Notes under the pieces: model-generated | Database searches by the model: none | Told to the model about the DNA's origin: nothing | Seen by the model: only the letters and a program-made list of their open reading frames with translations | Origin: Purpureocillium takamizusanense | Taxonomy: Eukaryota; Ascomycota; Sordariomycetes; Hypocreales; Ophiocordycipitaceae | Assembly (NCBI RefSeq): GCF_022605165.1 | Contig: NC_063080.1 | Coordinates: forward strand, 496,001 to 560,000 | Direction of reading: 5' to 3' | DNA: 64,000 bases | Shown: piece by piece, positions 21,767 through 33,095 of the stretch | Numbering within the stretch: position 1 is the stretch's first letter | Layout: each line of letters starts with the position of its first letter | Program-made: the position numbers and the translations under genes

Positions 21767-23935
21767 TGGTTAGTCTCCCATCCCGCGTGGGGAGTTGTGC
21801 ACATCTGAGCGGCATACATGAGTCACGGTTGGAAACCTGAACGCATACACGACATGAAATGCAGGTTGTTCATTGGAAGCAACTACATTTCCAAGCAATT
21901 ATAGACTGGACCAAGCAAGTATAGAATGCATTTGAACATATAAAGATGTCACCTACTTAGCGTGGCCGAGTGCATGTGTAGAGAGAGAGATGAAGGGGTT
22001 TGACACCTTGTGCACCCAAGTTGCGAACGGAATTGCTACCGTTGCAGCTCTAGAAGCGCAAACTATCAAGGGATCGTGGCTTTGCCAGGGAAACTTTGTT
22101 GACTTGGCCTCGTGCTTATTAGTGAATGCTTAGCTGTTGCAAAGTACTCGCTTCCTCAATGACGTCACACTCCAACGGTCTTGGCTGAAGCTCTTCGTGA
22201 ACCCAACGGTTGGAGTTCCGCATTAGGTCCTCGCTCTCGGGTCTGTTCTGGTCTGCCTTTCCCCATGATCAACTTTTGTGGCGCTCGTCATGCTCCAGAC
22301 CGTCGGGAAGAGGATCCAGTCGGAGCGGGTTCCACATCGGTTGGTTGGCTGAGACAATCTGGCAGGCTGTTCCGTCTTCAGTCGCGGAGACTGCGCCGTG
22401 ACCCTGATACGGTGGCGAGTCGTGGGCTACGTCCTCCATCGACGACGCCGCAACCCTAGGTATGGCTGCTAACACACGCGCTGGCCACGACAGAGGGCCC
22501 GCCAACTTTGCATTCAAAATATGACGCAATGTTTTACAAGAGTGCAGAAACGGTGGGATGGTAATAACGCTACCTTGTCTCCAACGTGTTGCCTGCGACG
22601 TTCCACTTCAACGTTGCCCAAGGAGTCGTCTGGTGTGTAGGGTGGGAAGTGGCGGGTTTACTCATTTCCCTGCCCCGAACGAAATAACTCATCATGTCTC
22701 TCTCTGGTAGCCTATTTGTTTGAGTGTCTTTGAGAATATCAGAATGAGGAATAGGTCGACCACAGACCGAGTGTACAGTTGTGTAAAATGCGAAATGCCG
22801 TCGCTGCCAGAACGCAGCACCTTTGGATCGATCCCCATCGGCCCCCGCACTCACTTGATCTCTCTCAGACGGGCCCTGTCCAGGGCCCGGTGTGTCGCAC
22901 AAGGTCCCGGACGCTGCTGGCGTCTAGCGCATGACAGCTATTCGGAAGGCCCAGCGTATGCCTGTACGGACATGAGGGAGCTTTCGTCTAAACGCAATGG
23001 CCTCTCCGAGTCCTGCAGGCTTGACGCCGCAGATGTTGGCACGATGACGTTGGAAGAGCACATTGTTGTTCTGTACGATGGCGGGCTTTCACCAGACTTG
23101 GCGTCGCTTTCCCCTGTTTGCTTAGTGTTGGCACTATAATCGTCTCCATGCCACGGTCTTGCGCAGCTTTTCGGCCTCATCGTGCTTTCTTTCCCCAACT
23201 ACGACATGGAAGAATGACACTGTTGAATCGCGAACATGGCAAGCGACCGCGCGCAACTCGACGATCTGCCCAGATGCGAGATGCGCAACGTAATCGCTTC
23301 GTCGCAACGACGGTCTAAAGCCTGTTGCTCCCGGAGACTGGGCTAGGCTGCCCGCATTCATGGTCCTGTCTCACCACTCCTTCAGGGATTGCCCAATCTC
23401 AACTGCGCGAGGAGCGGCGTTGGTGGGCCTCCCGTGGTAACGAGCATTCCTCACCGAGACAGCAACAAGGTGGTCGCTCGGCTCGTCGCCTCGGCTGCTA
23501 TTGTTTGCAGCGAGCGGACATACCAAGAGAGAAAAGAAGCCTGCAGGAGCCGTCTGCAGTCGCCTAGACGCCCGGCGTTGGTGGTGTCGCTGGTTTTTAG
23601 GCCCGACGATCCGCCTGTTGTGGTGTAGACGGGGGCCTCGCAGGCAGTCCTACTAACAGGTCACGTTTGCGAATTGACAACAAGACATGGCATTTAATCT
23701 GTTTTCGTTCACAATCGACATGTCGTCTAGTACATCCATAACTAATTTAGAATGCATGCTGTGCTTGGCCGACTATGCCTCTATAAGAGGGAGGGCATGA
23801 TCGATGGCACTTGATGGGCTGGCTCTCCCCTGGTTCGTCTTGATCCTCAACAAAGCTGTCCATCATATTGTTCATCTTCAAAGTCAATACCAATACCCTC
23901 GCCTAAGCCCAAACAAACAAAACAAAGCAGCCAAG
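21767..23935. other. Intergenic region, no gene recognised
   Basis: About 2.2 kb of mixed composition between two GPI-protein genes. The frames are short and overlapping and none resembles a known domain. Confidence 0.5.
23782..23789 (+). promoter_or_regulatory. TATA box of the cysteine-repeat GPI protein gene (putative)
   Basis: TATAAGAG lies 154 bases before the start codon, followed by a C/A-rich leader (CAAACAAACAAAACAAAG) ending at the ATG, as is common for highly expressed fungal genes. Confidence 0.45.
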
Positions 23936-24577
23936 ATGAAGTACTCGTACACTGCCGCCGTCCTTGCTGGCATGGTCTTGTCCGTGCAGGCCGCGACCGA
24001 CCCTGGCGTCGCCCTCATCGACAGCCAGTGCCAGAAGATCTGCGAGACGTCAGATAACGCGTGCCGCACCATGCCCGGCGCCAATATTTCGACCTGCAAC
24101 TCGGAGCTCGCGAGATGCAAAACCGCCTGCCGGCCCGACACCAACTCGTCTGCGGCCGTCACCTCGCCCACCAAGGTCCCCGACGTCAGCACCACTCTCA
24201 CCACCCAGACCACCGCTCCTACGTCGTCGTCGTCTGGTGGTGGCGACCAGTGCGTGACCAAGTGCCAGACGGCCGAGAACGAATGCCGAGTCAAGCCCGG
24301 GGCCAACATCTCGACGTGCGTCTCCGACTTTGAGGCATGCAAGGCTGCTTGCTCGCCGAGCAGTTCCATGAGCAGCAGCAGCAGTGCCGCCTCCAGCTCC
24401 GAGGCGGCCACGACCTCGACCGCCGCACCCACCAAGACGGCCTCTCCCACTACTGCCCAGACGGCCGCGCCAACAACCACGGGCTCGGCGTCTACGCCCC
24501 TCGTCACGGCGGGTAGCTCCAAGATGTACCCTGCTGTGGGTCTGATTTTCCTCTGCGGCGTGGCTGCTTTCTTGTAA
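23936..24577 (+). CDS. Secreted GPI-anchored protein with duplicated six-cysteine module
   Basis: 213 aa with four parts: signal peptide (about residues 1-20), Cys module 1 (Cys32, 36, 43, 54, 61, 65), a Ser/Thr-rich linker, and Cys module 2 (Cys106, 110, 117, 128, 135, 139). A long Ser/Thr/Pro/Ala-rich stalk and a hydrophobic C-terminal GPI signal follow. Both modules share the symmetric spacing C-x3-C-x6-C-x10-C-x6-C-x3-C and the core PGANISTC, which includes an N-glycosylation sequon (N50 and N124). The offset is 74 residues, so this is an internal duplication. It is not a CFEM domain (which has eight Cys) and I do not recognise the family. A cell-wall or surface role is inferred from the stalk and anchor. 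ATG 23936 begins the signal peptide. Confidence 0.85.
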   Translation: MKYSYTAAVLAGMVLSVQAATDPGVALIDSQCQKICETSDNACRTMPGANISTCNSELARCKTACRPDTNSSAAVTSPTKVPDVSTTLTTQTTAPTSSSSGGGDQCVTKCQTAENECRVKPGANISTCVSDFEACKAACSPSSSMSSSSSAASSSEAATTSTAAPTKTASPTTAQTAAPTTTGSASTPLVTAGSSKMYPAVGLIFLCGVAAFL

Positions 24578-26609
24578 TCATAGATGCGAGACGAGACGTG
24601 GTCCGCAGATGGGGTGTTATTGCCTAATGGCCTTCGGAGGAGGGGGAGAGGGGGCGATTGATGCCATTCTCATCCACGGAGGGAGAGCACATTGGCATAT
24701 ACCGACTTAATTATCGCGCTAATATTTGTCTCCCTATCTACTTTCGATTCCACTTAATAGACTTGGAACCTCTTTCACTTGGTGTAATACGGAGAACTCT
24801 CTGCGATACCGTGGCGGGTAGCGTCTGCTGCACCCACCGTCAATGGGACGAAAACGTGCATCGTGGTCTGCTGGTGCATGCCTGCCTCGCTCAAGGGGAC
24901 ACGCCGCGCGACTGTAGTAGCTCGCTGTAGGTGATGGTTCGCCGCAGCAGAGGTTTTGCTCGCAAGCCCCGATCTTCCAGATCAGCCACGCCGAGTCAAA
25001 GACGCAGCCGTCTCGTAAGCTGTAGCATAGCTAGGTAGGGCGTGAACGTCAAACGTCAAGCGAGGAGGCAAACACCACACTCCGGACTCGCCCATTGGCT
25101 GGCTCGCACCCTGTATTCTCCCAAGTCCCCAAGTGTAAGAGCTGCCGCCCCATCTTTTTTGTCTCTCGCTGCCCTACTTGCGTACATACCTCTGTGAGCA
25201 CTGAGCAGTAGTAGCACACCGATCAAGCTCCGGTCAGCCCAAGGACCCCTGCCGTGCGCCACCCGGAAGCTTAACGGAGATGCGCCCAATAGGCACTGCG
25301 TTCTGGCGAACGAGCTCCGCAACGTTTGGGGTTTGTGTTTCACTGACATCTTTGATGGGGAGCTCCCGCACCAAAAGCAGTCGAGTTAACGTTGCAACGA
25401 CTTGCGTTTAACGCCACTGCAACGACATGTAGAACCACTTGGACAGAGCAAATAGACCGGATGTGGTCCGGCTAGAAGACAACCCGGGGTTGACGCGCCC
25501 CGCCGGTTTACACACATGAGCGGGACGCAAGACTTAAAGTTATGGCTGGCCCGCCGCCACTTCGGCCGGTCGGCTCCGGGGCATCTCCGTTCTGAGTCCT
25601 GTGACTCTGTCCTTCCTAGATGAAGTTCCTTGATTGACAAGCCACAAGCCATCTGTCAGAACGTCGGCTCTCATTATGCAACGCTAGCTAATAAGAGGGT
25701 CAACGGAATCGTGAAGATGACCTGCCGGGCGATATAATGCGACCCGACTCTGGCCCTCATATTTTGCGAAATGCATCCCGGTCCCCCGAAGGTATTGCGG
25801 TGCCTCGGGGGCAGTGGCGATTTGATGCTTCTGGAATGCGGTGCGGCACTCAACTTCCCGCCTTGCCGAACCCGTCGTAATAACTCATCTTTGTTACGGG
25901 ATCGGGAAGCAGGCGATGGAAATGGCCTGCGCTTACCGCCACAGGCAAGCTCAATTGCCTTTGCTGCCGCTCAATCGTAGGCAATAATTGACCCTAAAGA
26001 ACTTACACTCCCTACCCGCATGGGCCGCTCGTCTACTGGTAGGGCGGCCAATTGACCACTCACAAAGCTCTCAAGTCGAGTCGACCGCCAACTCTGGTAG
26101 GGAGTCGGGGCCGACGGCAGACTCCAAGACCACACATCTCGGGTCAACACAAAGCGGAAAGAACTCTCAGCGTCGGATTCATCCCAGGCTCTCGGAATGT
26201 TTGACGCCATCACATTGAGGTGCTGCGAAAGGCCAAGAAGAAATGAACCACGGTGGCATCATGGTTTCTTGCCAGTATCCAGTCGACTGGGTCGCGTCGG
26301 ATCACACGGGACTTGACGATACACTACTCACAGGCGATCCGACGTCCAGCGTTCTACGTCTTTGGCAATAGCGCTTTAGGCTTTTGCCTTTACGATGTTC
26401 CGATACTCTTGTCTAGATCTTCAGGCGAGGCAGTGCTATGACTGAGGTGATCTGAGCGTCTATAAGTAGGCCTCGCATTCCCACTGGAGGCGATGGCACA
26501 ACGCATTTAGTGGACGACCTACTTCATTCTCTTCATCCTCTTACTTCATATACGCCGGGGCCTACTCTCATCTTAAGACGCTACGCAGCCGTCACAACCG
26601 CATTCCGCC
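24578..26609. other. Intergenic region, no gene recognised
   Basis: About 2 kb without a supported gene. It holds the 3' flank of the Cys-repeat gene and the promoter of the hydrophobin-like gene. Confidence 0.5.
26461..26466 (+). promoter_or_regulatory. TATA box of the hydrophobin-like gene (putative)
   Basis: TATAAG lies 149 bases before the hydrophobin-like start codon. Confidence 0.4.
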
Positions 26610-26936
26610 ATGAGATTCTCCGCCTTTATCTCGGCCCTGGCCCTGGGAGCAGCCGCCGCCGCCTCCCCTACCGAGGTCACCGCTCGCGAGATCAGGGCCC
26701 GCGACAACTGCAACCAGTCCGGAAAAAACGTTGTATGCTGCAACGGCCCTCTCAGCTGCCTTCTCAACCTTCTGGGAGGGCCCTGTGGCGGGGACAGCTA
26801 CTGCTGCGACAACGGAGCCACCTCGGTAAGACTCTTCCACCTTCGCGGTGAATTCAAGACGGAGCCTTCATCGCTAACTTGCACAAAGGGCAACGGTGCG
26901 ATCGTTTTCAGCTGCCAAAATTTGGATTTTCTGTAG
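26610..26936 (+). CDS. Small hydrophobin-like secreted protein
   Basis: Exons 26610-26825 and 26889-26936 give 87 aa. The signal peptide covers about residues 1-19, followed by a short pro-like segment. The eight cysteines fall in the hydrophobin order C-CC-C-C-CC-C at 34, 43, 44, 50, 59, 65, 66 and 81. Hydrophobins self-assemble at air/water interfaces and coat hyphae and spores. The Cys3-Cys4 loop is only five residues, far shorter than in class I (usually 17 or more) or class II (about 11). Class cannot be assigned and self-assembly is uncertain. The 63-nt intron has GTAAG, a GCTAAC branch site and AAG; it is divisible by three and lacks stops, so an unspliced reading would insert 21 residues between Cys7 and Cys8. 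A signal-peptide start at 26610 supports the model. Confidence 0.8.
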   Translation: MRFSAFISALALGAAAAASPTEVTAREIRARDNCNQSGKNVVCCNGPLSCLLNLLGGPCGGDSYCCDNGATSVRLFHLRGEFKTEPSSLTCTKGNGAIVFSCQNLDFL

Positions 26937-28734
26937 TCTATGGCTATATGCTTATCAGATGCTCACATTAATGTGCACGTGGTTGCTCCGAGCGCATAGT
27001 CAGCCGCTTCAGTTCTTACGATCAAGTGAGGCGCAGCTTTAGGCAAGCGTCAACGAGGCTTTAGCTGTGAGCGCGATAAATAGTGGTCTAACTCTTCCCT
27101 ATACGTATTTAATTAATACCATTCGTCCGTTTCTTGTTTCGTATCGGTGTATCTGTCTACTCAAAGCGGATGCTGATACCTCAAGTGCTGCCTCGGGAGG
27201 GCAACCATACAGCTACGTTGATCGACACGTTAACTCATTCCGTAATCACCCCCTCCGGGTGTTCCTGTTGCGCGACTGTTTAGCAGATATCTGACACTCA
27301 AGATTTTGTCCAATTGGCAAGGCAGAATCAGGGGTGAATAGGAAGATGTTTTATCGATGTAGAGCAATTCGACCTTGTCGATCGAGAACGCGACCAGCCT
27401 CAGCTATGCCTACCAGTGGATGGGATTGCCACCGTTTGTTCGTGAGGCACACCAATGCAACAATGGCTACGTGCAAAAGGTATGTCCTGTACGGAGGGGC
27501 AGTGTTTTCCGCACATCGACAACGAGGGTGAGATCAAAGAAAGGCCAAAGCGAACGAATGAAGAAAATGATTACGGCGAAGCAAAAGCAGCCGTTTCGAT
27601 CCCCAACTTTCCGCCCATTGGCTTATCTCTATATGACGAGATAGCTAGCAGGCTTCTCCCTCGAGCCCACTAGGGCAACAACAATGATAGAGGAGAGCAA
27701 CACGTCCGCATCGTCAGTCATTGTCATGGTTGAGAGCCAGGTTGTCATACACTGTAGGAGGACACTGCCGCCGTTGATGGAGTGGACATGCTCCTACTGG
27801 TGGGCTCCAACGACTTGTTGGCCGTCGCACTTGGCGATTCGTTGGATTCCCGGCCCCGGTGTTCCGTCAGGCTCTAGATTCCATGGTCAGCCTGGCTGGG
27901 CAACAACGGACCATGGCTGCCGGACCGCGAAGACAACGAAGTCAACAGGGCGCCAAGGAATCGTTATTACAGTGAGTGAGGGGGTGGCACATTTTCTGGC
28001 AAGCGCTGCTGTTATTCACGTCTGTGACGGGGGCCCTCAGTTGCCACGACCGTGCTAAAGGCCCACAGCGTCCGTCATGTCTGCGAGACTGAGCCTGACA
28101 TTGGCTCATGGCGTGTATTACTGTACCTTAATAACGCTGCTGCAGATGCGCCTGGTCTCGGGCCATCCATGCCAAGCGTTGGCATTCGTGTTGGGTGCTG
28201 CTGCTCCAATCCGCCAGAGGAGTCATCATGATCCAATGCTGCACTCCCCTGCACCAACGTTTGCCAAGTGGCCGTGACAGCAAACAAGCACCCGTCCTTT
28301 GTACCTTGAGATGTCTCTGCCATGTATTAGCCGACTAAAAACATGGAGCTACTGAGCAGCATCGGATTGCAGAGCGCGTAGTCATTTCATGCAGTGCTGC
28401 GACATGCACACCGCCGGTCTGGGCTACAAAAGGTTGCGCACAGTATGGGAGAACATCTTCACTAAACAATCGAGCAATTATGAGGAGTAGGTAGAAGCGG
28501 GCCAGTGCCGATGTGCATAGCCGGAGGCTGTGAATTAACCGGCGTCAGGCGAGGTGGTCTGAGCAGTTGCTACGATTATACAAGCCTACCACAACTGCGC
28601 TTGCTTCGCCCAACGGCCTCGCTCAATTATAAGTTCCCGGTCGTCCTCTTTCTGGCGAGCCCTCGAAGTTTGAAACGCCTTCCGGGGACCATCGCCTGAC
28701 CATCGCAGCGTCTACACACAGCCCGAACGAAACA
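26937..28734. other. Intergenic region, no gene recognised
   Basis: About 1.8 kb. Short frames only. A single CCGCCGG (a CCGNCGG-type element) occurs at 28411-28417, about 320 bp before the first MFS gene. Confidence 0.5.
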
Positions 28735-30487
28735 ATGCCCACGACTCACAACGAGACCCTGGCGGCGCAGGACGAGCCACAGCCGTTGGCTCCCGTCGCA
28801 GAGGTGGCCATCGAGCTCAACGAGGACCTCAAAGGATTCGAAGCACACGAGCGACTGTTCCAGGCTATCGATCCACAAGAGGAAAAGAAGCTGGTCCGCA
28901 AAATCGACATGGTTATTTTACCAATCATGGCTTTTGTCTACCTGTTTCAGTGTACGTATACTAGTATAGAGCCTCGTGATGATGCGAGCGCCTTGGTTGA
29001 CGGATGATCGCTAACGACCGACGCACGGATTAGATGTCGACAAGAACTCCATCAACAACGCCGCCGTGTTTGGCTTGCGCAAGGACTGCGCCTTGAATGG
29101 CGTACAGTTCTCCTGGGTGGTATCTCTGTTCTACTTCGGGCAACTTGTTTCCGAGTATCCCGCCGCCTATCTTCTGTCTCGTTTCCGCGTGGCAACCTTC
29201 ATTGGCGCCACCGTAGTCGTATGGGGAATCGCAGAAATGTCCAACGGCGCACCCCATAATTTCCCTGGCCTTGCCGCTGCGCGTTTCTTTCTCGGGATTA
29301 GCGAGGGTGCAGTGAGCCCAGCCTTGTCATCATCACGTCGCTATGGTATCGCCGCGAAGAACATCCCATGCGTGTTGCCGCTTGGATATCCATGAACGGA
29401 ATCTCTCAAATCGTGGGTCCGTTGCTCATGTATGCCGTTGGCGTCTCTCACATGTCCATTGCAAGCTGGCGCGCGCTCTTTCTTGTTTGCGGAGCCATCA
29501 CAACGGCCTTGGGAATCGCCTTCATCTTTCTAATGCCAAAGGACACAACCACTGCTTGGTTTCTCAATGCTCGAGAGAGGGACCTAGCCACTCGACGCCT
29601 CGCCATCGACCGGTCTACCAGAGAACGTTCAGAGTTCAATAAGGCTCAGATGTGGGAGGCACTCAGGTCCCCCCTGACCTGGTTTTACTTTGCTTTCGCT
29701 ATTTGCGTTATGCTCACCGCTCCCATTCTCAAGGTATGCTATCAGGCGAGGCCCTTTTGACGGTATCATGTCGGATGGCAGCTAATGCAGGCCCACTTCT
29801 ACAGTTTTCGTCTCAGATAATAAACGGGTTCGGCTATGACAAGTACCGCACAATGCTTCTCGGAACACCAGGTGGCGTGATCTGTTTTGTGGGAATCTGG
29901 ATTGCCGCACTCGGCCCTCGCATATTCCCAAACACCCGAATTTATACGACGATTTTTGTCTCACTTATTCAGCTAGCGGGATCCGTCGTCCTTTTGACCG
30001 TCCCAGTCCACCAAGGGAACGCATGGGCCGTTGTCGTTGCCACATGGCTTGCGTCTTTGGTCTCGGCGCCTTTCTGTGGCGTAACAGCGCTCGTTGCGTC
30101 CAACGTGAAAGGAAACACCAAGAAATCCATCGTCAGTGTCGGTTTCTTCATTAGCTATTGCGTTGGAGCTATTGGTAAGGCCCATACACCAGCTGACTTC
30201 ATGCACATAAGTGGCTAATGTTTGTCTTATTAGTGTCCCCTCTTGCCTGGACGCAACACGATGCACCGCGTTATGTGAAGGGCTGCATCTTGTCCATTGT
30301 TAGCCTGATATGTCTCATCATTCTGCTTCTAATCTACCTCTACATCGTCACAGGTATCAACAAGAAACGGGATGCCCTTGCCGCACAGCGTGGAGCAGAG
30401 GCCGACGCGGAGGGAATGGAACGAGGCTTGTCGCTCGATTCAGATCTCACCGACGAGCAAGATATGGGTTTTCGATATAGTATCTAG
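28735..30487 (+). CDS. MFS transporter, ACS family (allantoate permease-like), with a 1-nt frameshift
   Basis: Plasma-membrane carrier of the anion:cation symporter (Dal5-like) group, which typically moves small organic anions. Exons are 28735-28951, 29034-29733, 29805-30174 and 30234-30487. The start of the carrier is the VILPIMAFVYLFQYVDKNSI block; later landmarks are ARFFLGISEGAV, YRREEHPMRVAAWISMN and DAPRYVKG before the cytosolic tail. The frame breaks between GAVSPA and the conserved LVIITSLWYRREEH, at a TT dinucleotide (29324-29325), where one missing base would restore continuity to 513 aa. No intron of plausible length fits there. This is a pseudogene or a sequencing indel. It lies tail-to-tail with the Zn2Cys6 gene, 165 bp apart. 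Confidence 0.88.
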
Positions 30488-30652
30488 GCTTCGACTACCA
30501 GCGCCCTTCGGCGCAAGCCTTAGCTCGTTGGGCGGGAGCGGGAGATTCGTTTGCAATTGATACTCTCTTGCTGACACCATCTGCTTCGGCTATATGGAGC
30601 TATATTCAGACCTGCAGTAACAATCGGCCTGAGTACGTATTGTTCCATAGCT

Positions 30653-32693
30653 CTAGTTCGAGTCCCATTGGGGCCAGCTGTCAGTGTTTGTCACCAGGCC
30701 TAAGAGTTCCGAGTCTATAAAGTCAGGGAACGGGAAGGCGATGTCTGACTCAGTTTCGTCTTCTACGCTCGGTATAGCCATTGCAGACTCCCTGAGCCCC
30801 GTGTCAGCGGCCATGCCATGAGGGCCAGAGCAGCTTCTGAGCTTTTTGAGCTTCATCGTAAGCGTCTGGCTAAACATGTAGGAGATGTGGCACCGTAGGC
30901 CAATCGACTTCAACCAACTCGCAAGCTTAATGACTAGCCGATCAAGTGCGACAACATCATGCCCCGCCATTTGGAGGTTTGAATCATATGTATGAAGGAT
31001 TTGAGTGAGCGTGAGGGCTGAGAAGGTCAAGATGTGATATATGTGATCCGTGAGGTGGCGCGTCCGTTCGTCTGCCGTTTCTATGGCCAGGTTGATGATC
31101 GTCTTGGAGAGGTAAACCATCTCCGCAAGTATCGAACTCTTGGAGCTTGTGGAGGTGCTGCACAAGGCTTGATGACTCGTCAGCAGCTGTCCAAAGTAAA
31201 AGCCCATCTGCAAAAACTGAGATCGTTGTTGACCTGAGTAGTCAGCTTCTTGAAGGTGTCTACAAATTCTCCCATATGATACTCACCAAATAACGCAGAC
31301 CAGCGTTGTTTCCAAGTCTGTAGCATGGTGTTGGCACCTGTGGTAACTGGCTGACTGTTGCAGGACTCTTGATAGATGAACCAATATAGCTGCACTTCTG
31401 CAACCATCCGAGCCTCATAATTGGTGGCATCGTCCCCTTCAGCCATCCGCAGACATTGGTCGATCTGAGCCTGATTGAGAAACGACTGTCGTTGGAGCAC
31501 CACGCAGTACCTGCGAGCATTAGATCGACGGTACCCATAGAAAAGTAACTGAATGTTAAAACGTACTGCAAGTGCGCAACGCAAAGATGGTTCCAAAGAT
31601 ATATGACGTCCAAGTCGCCTTCTTGTGATGAGGCTCGCTTATACGAGGGCTGAAGAATGCGCGCAAAAGTAGGGCTCGCTGTTGCTTGCATGAAAGCATG
31701 GCTGGTGAGAAGCCAACTGTCAATACTCAGAGGTCGTTGCCCGATAGTCGATGACCAGAGGCTCAGAATCACGACGGCTTGGAAAAACTCTATGGGCTGA
31801 TCCGCCACGAGCATCGCCTTTTGTAGCAGCTTCATGACTTCTTGGAAGAGCTTCGGGGCCAAGTGATCGGCAAGATCTTGCGTTATATGCCGCACGGCAA
31901 TGAGCAAGACGCTGTAGAGCAGCAAGCGGGCTCGCTTGGTCTGCAATTGGAGCATGACAGTGGGGAGGTCCTGCGAGAATCTGACCCAGCGACCATAATG
32001 CTCATGGAACCTGCGTGTCGTAAGTTAGGTGAGCCAAGTGAGGCTTTAAGGTCCGCGCACTGACATTTGGATGAGAGAGTTGGCCATTGTCGCTGTCATC
32101 AGTCCACTGGCAATGATGTCTGGCTCCGAGACTTCAATGCCGTCGTCATGGGACTGAGAGGTAGTAAGCCCAGCGTCAGCCGCGGCGTCTCGAATCAGCA
32201 AAACAGGGGCACGATTGCGCTCCGGAGATTCCGCCGAGGGAGTGTTTGTCAAAGTCAGCCTCCCGAAATTGGCATCGAGACGCTGAACGACAGTCTGCAT
32301 TGCTGTCTCAAGACGCGCAAGCCTGTGCTGGATCGCAATAAGTCGCAAGGCCTTCTCATGGTCGGGGTGTGCGCCTATTCCTTACCTTTCGGATACGGAA
32401 CCATCGTTTCGCGCGGCTGCTGGACTACGCAAATCTGAATGAGGCTCATAGATTGGCCGTATATGCGGCGACCGCTGTAGCGAGCATGGTTGGGAAAGTG
32501 TCTCACAGCGGAGACAGGTGCCACCACTGACTTGCGGCACGTAACACCTCGTCTTGTACTTGTGGCAGAGATCACACGCTTTGGAAGCCCTCGCTGATCG
32601 TAGAGGGGGCATGCTTCTGGATGCGTAAAACACCGTATTTCCGTGGCCATGACTGAAGCAGTCACGAGGTATAGAAGGCCACTTGTATTTCAC
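30653..32693 (-). CDS. Zn(II)2Cys6 fungal transcription factor
   Basis: Nuclear regulator. Exons on the minus strand: 32429-32693, 32065-32374, 31567-32010, 31287-31510 and 30653-31233, about 607 aa. The binuclear zinc cluster CDLCHKYKTRC...CLRCETLSQPC lies near residues 40-66. It is followed by a DHEKALRLIAIQHRLARLE linker/coiled coil, which usually mediates dimerisation. The long helical middle region (HEHYGRWVRFSQDLP onward) resembles regulators of the acetate or quinate type rather than a clear Fungal_trans domain. The exon 1/exon 2 junction (54-nt intron, GTAGTC donor) is the least certain and was chosen to keep the frame into HPDHEKAL. An alternative start is the MPPLRSAR methionine at 32612. 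It sits between two MFS genes and is a candidate local regulator. Confidence 0.85.
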
Positions 32694-33095
32694 AAGGTAA
32701 AGCAGATATGCATTGCCCTATCGCCCTAGGTGATAAGAAATGTCGTGATGACACGTGATAATCTACGTGACGCGATCTGACCTAGCTGTTTGAAGAAAGG
32801 CAAGTCTGTTGCCGACAACGTGCTAATAATAAGCCCGACCTGACGAGCGGGGAAAGCTTCAACTGTTCTAGTGGAAAATGGGTACCCTGGGCTGAATACG
32901 AAGTAATTCTTCTTTGATCCGCGGCGGGCATTCATCACCTACGCGTCGAGTCACAATAACAAAAACTGCGATGAGCAATCACTTAAGCGCTCTTCTGAAA
33001 CGAGATGCTGTGGCATTCCATGCAATTAGTACCATGTTCGGCGGAATCTCCAAGTCCAACGTACCACCGCCTGTACTCCCACGAACGCATCACGG

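Noticed and set aside
26826..26888. Unspliced 108-aa reading of the hydrophobin-like gene
   Set aside because: The extra 21 residues have GTAAG, GCTAAC and AAG intron signals and disturb the Cys7-Cys8 spacing.
30653..30672. tRNA B-box-like AGTTCGAGTCC
   Set aside because: It lies in the last codons of the Zn2Cys6 gene, and no matching A box or cloverleaf could be found upstream.
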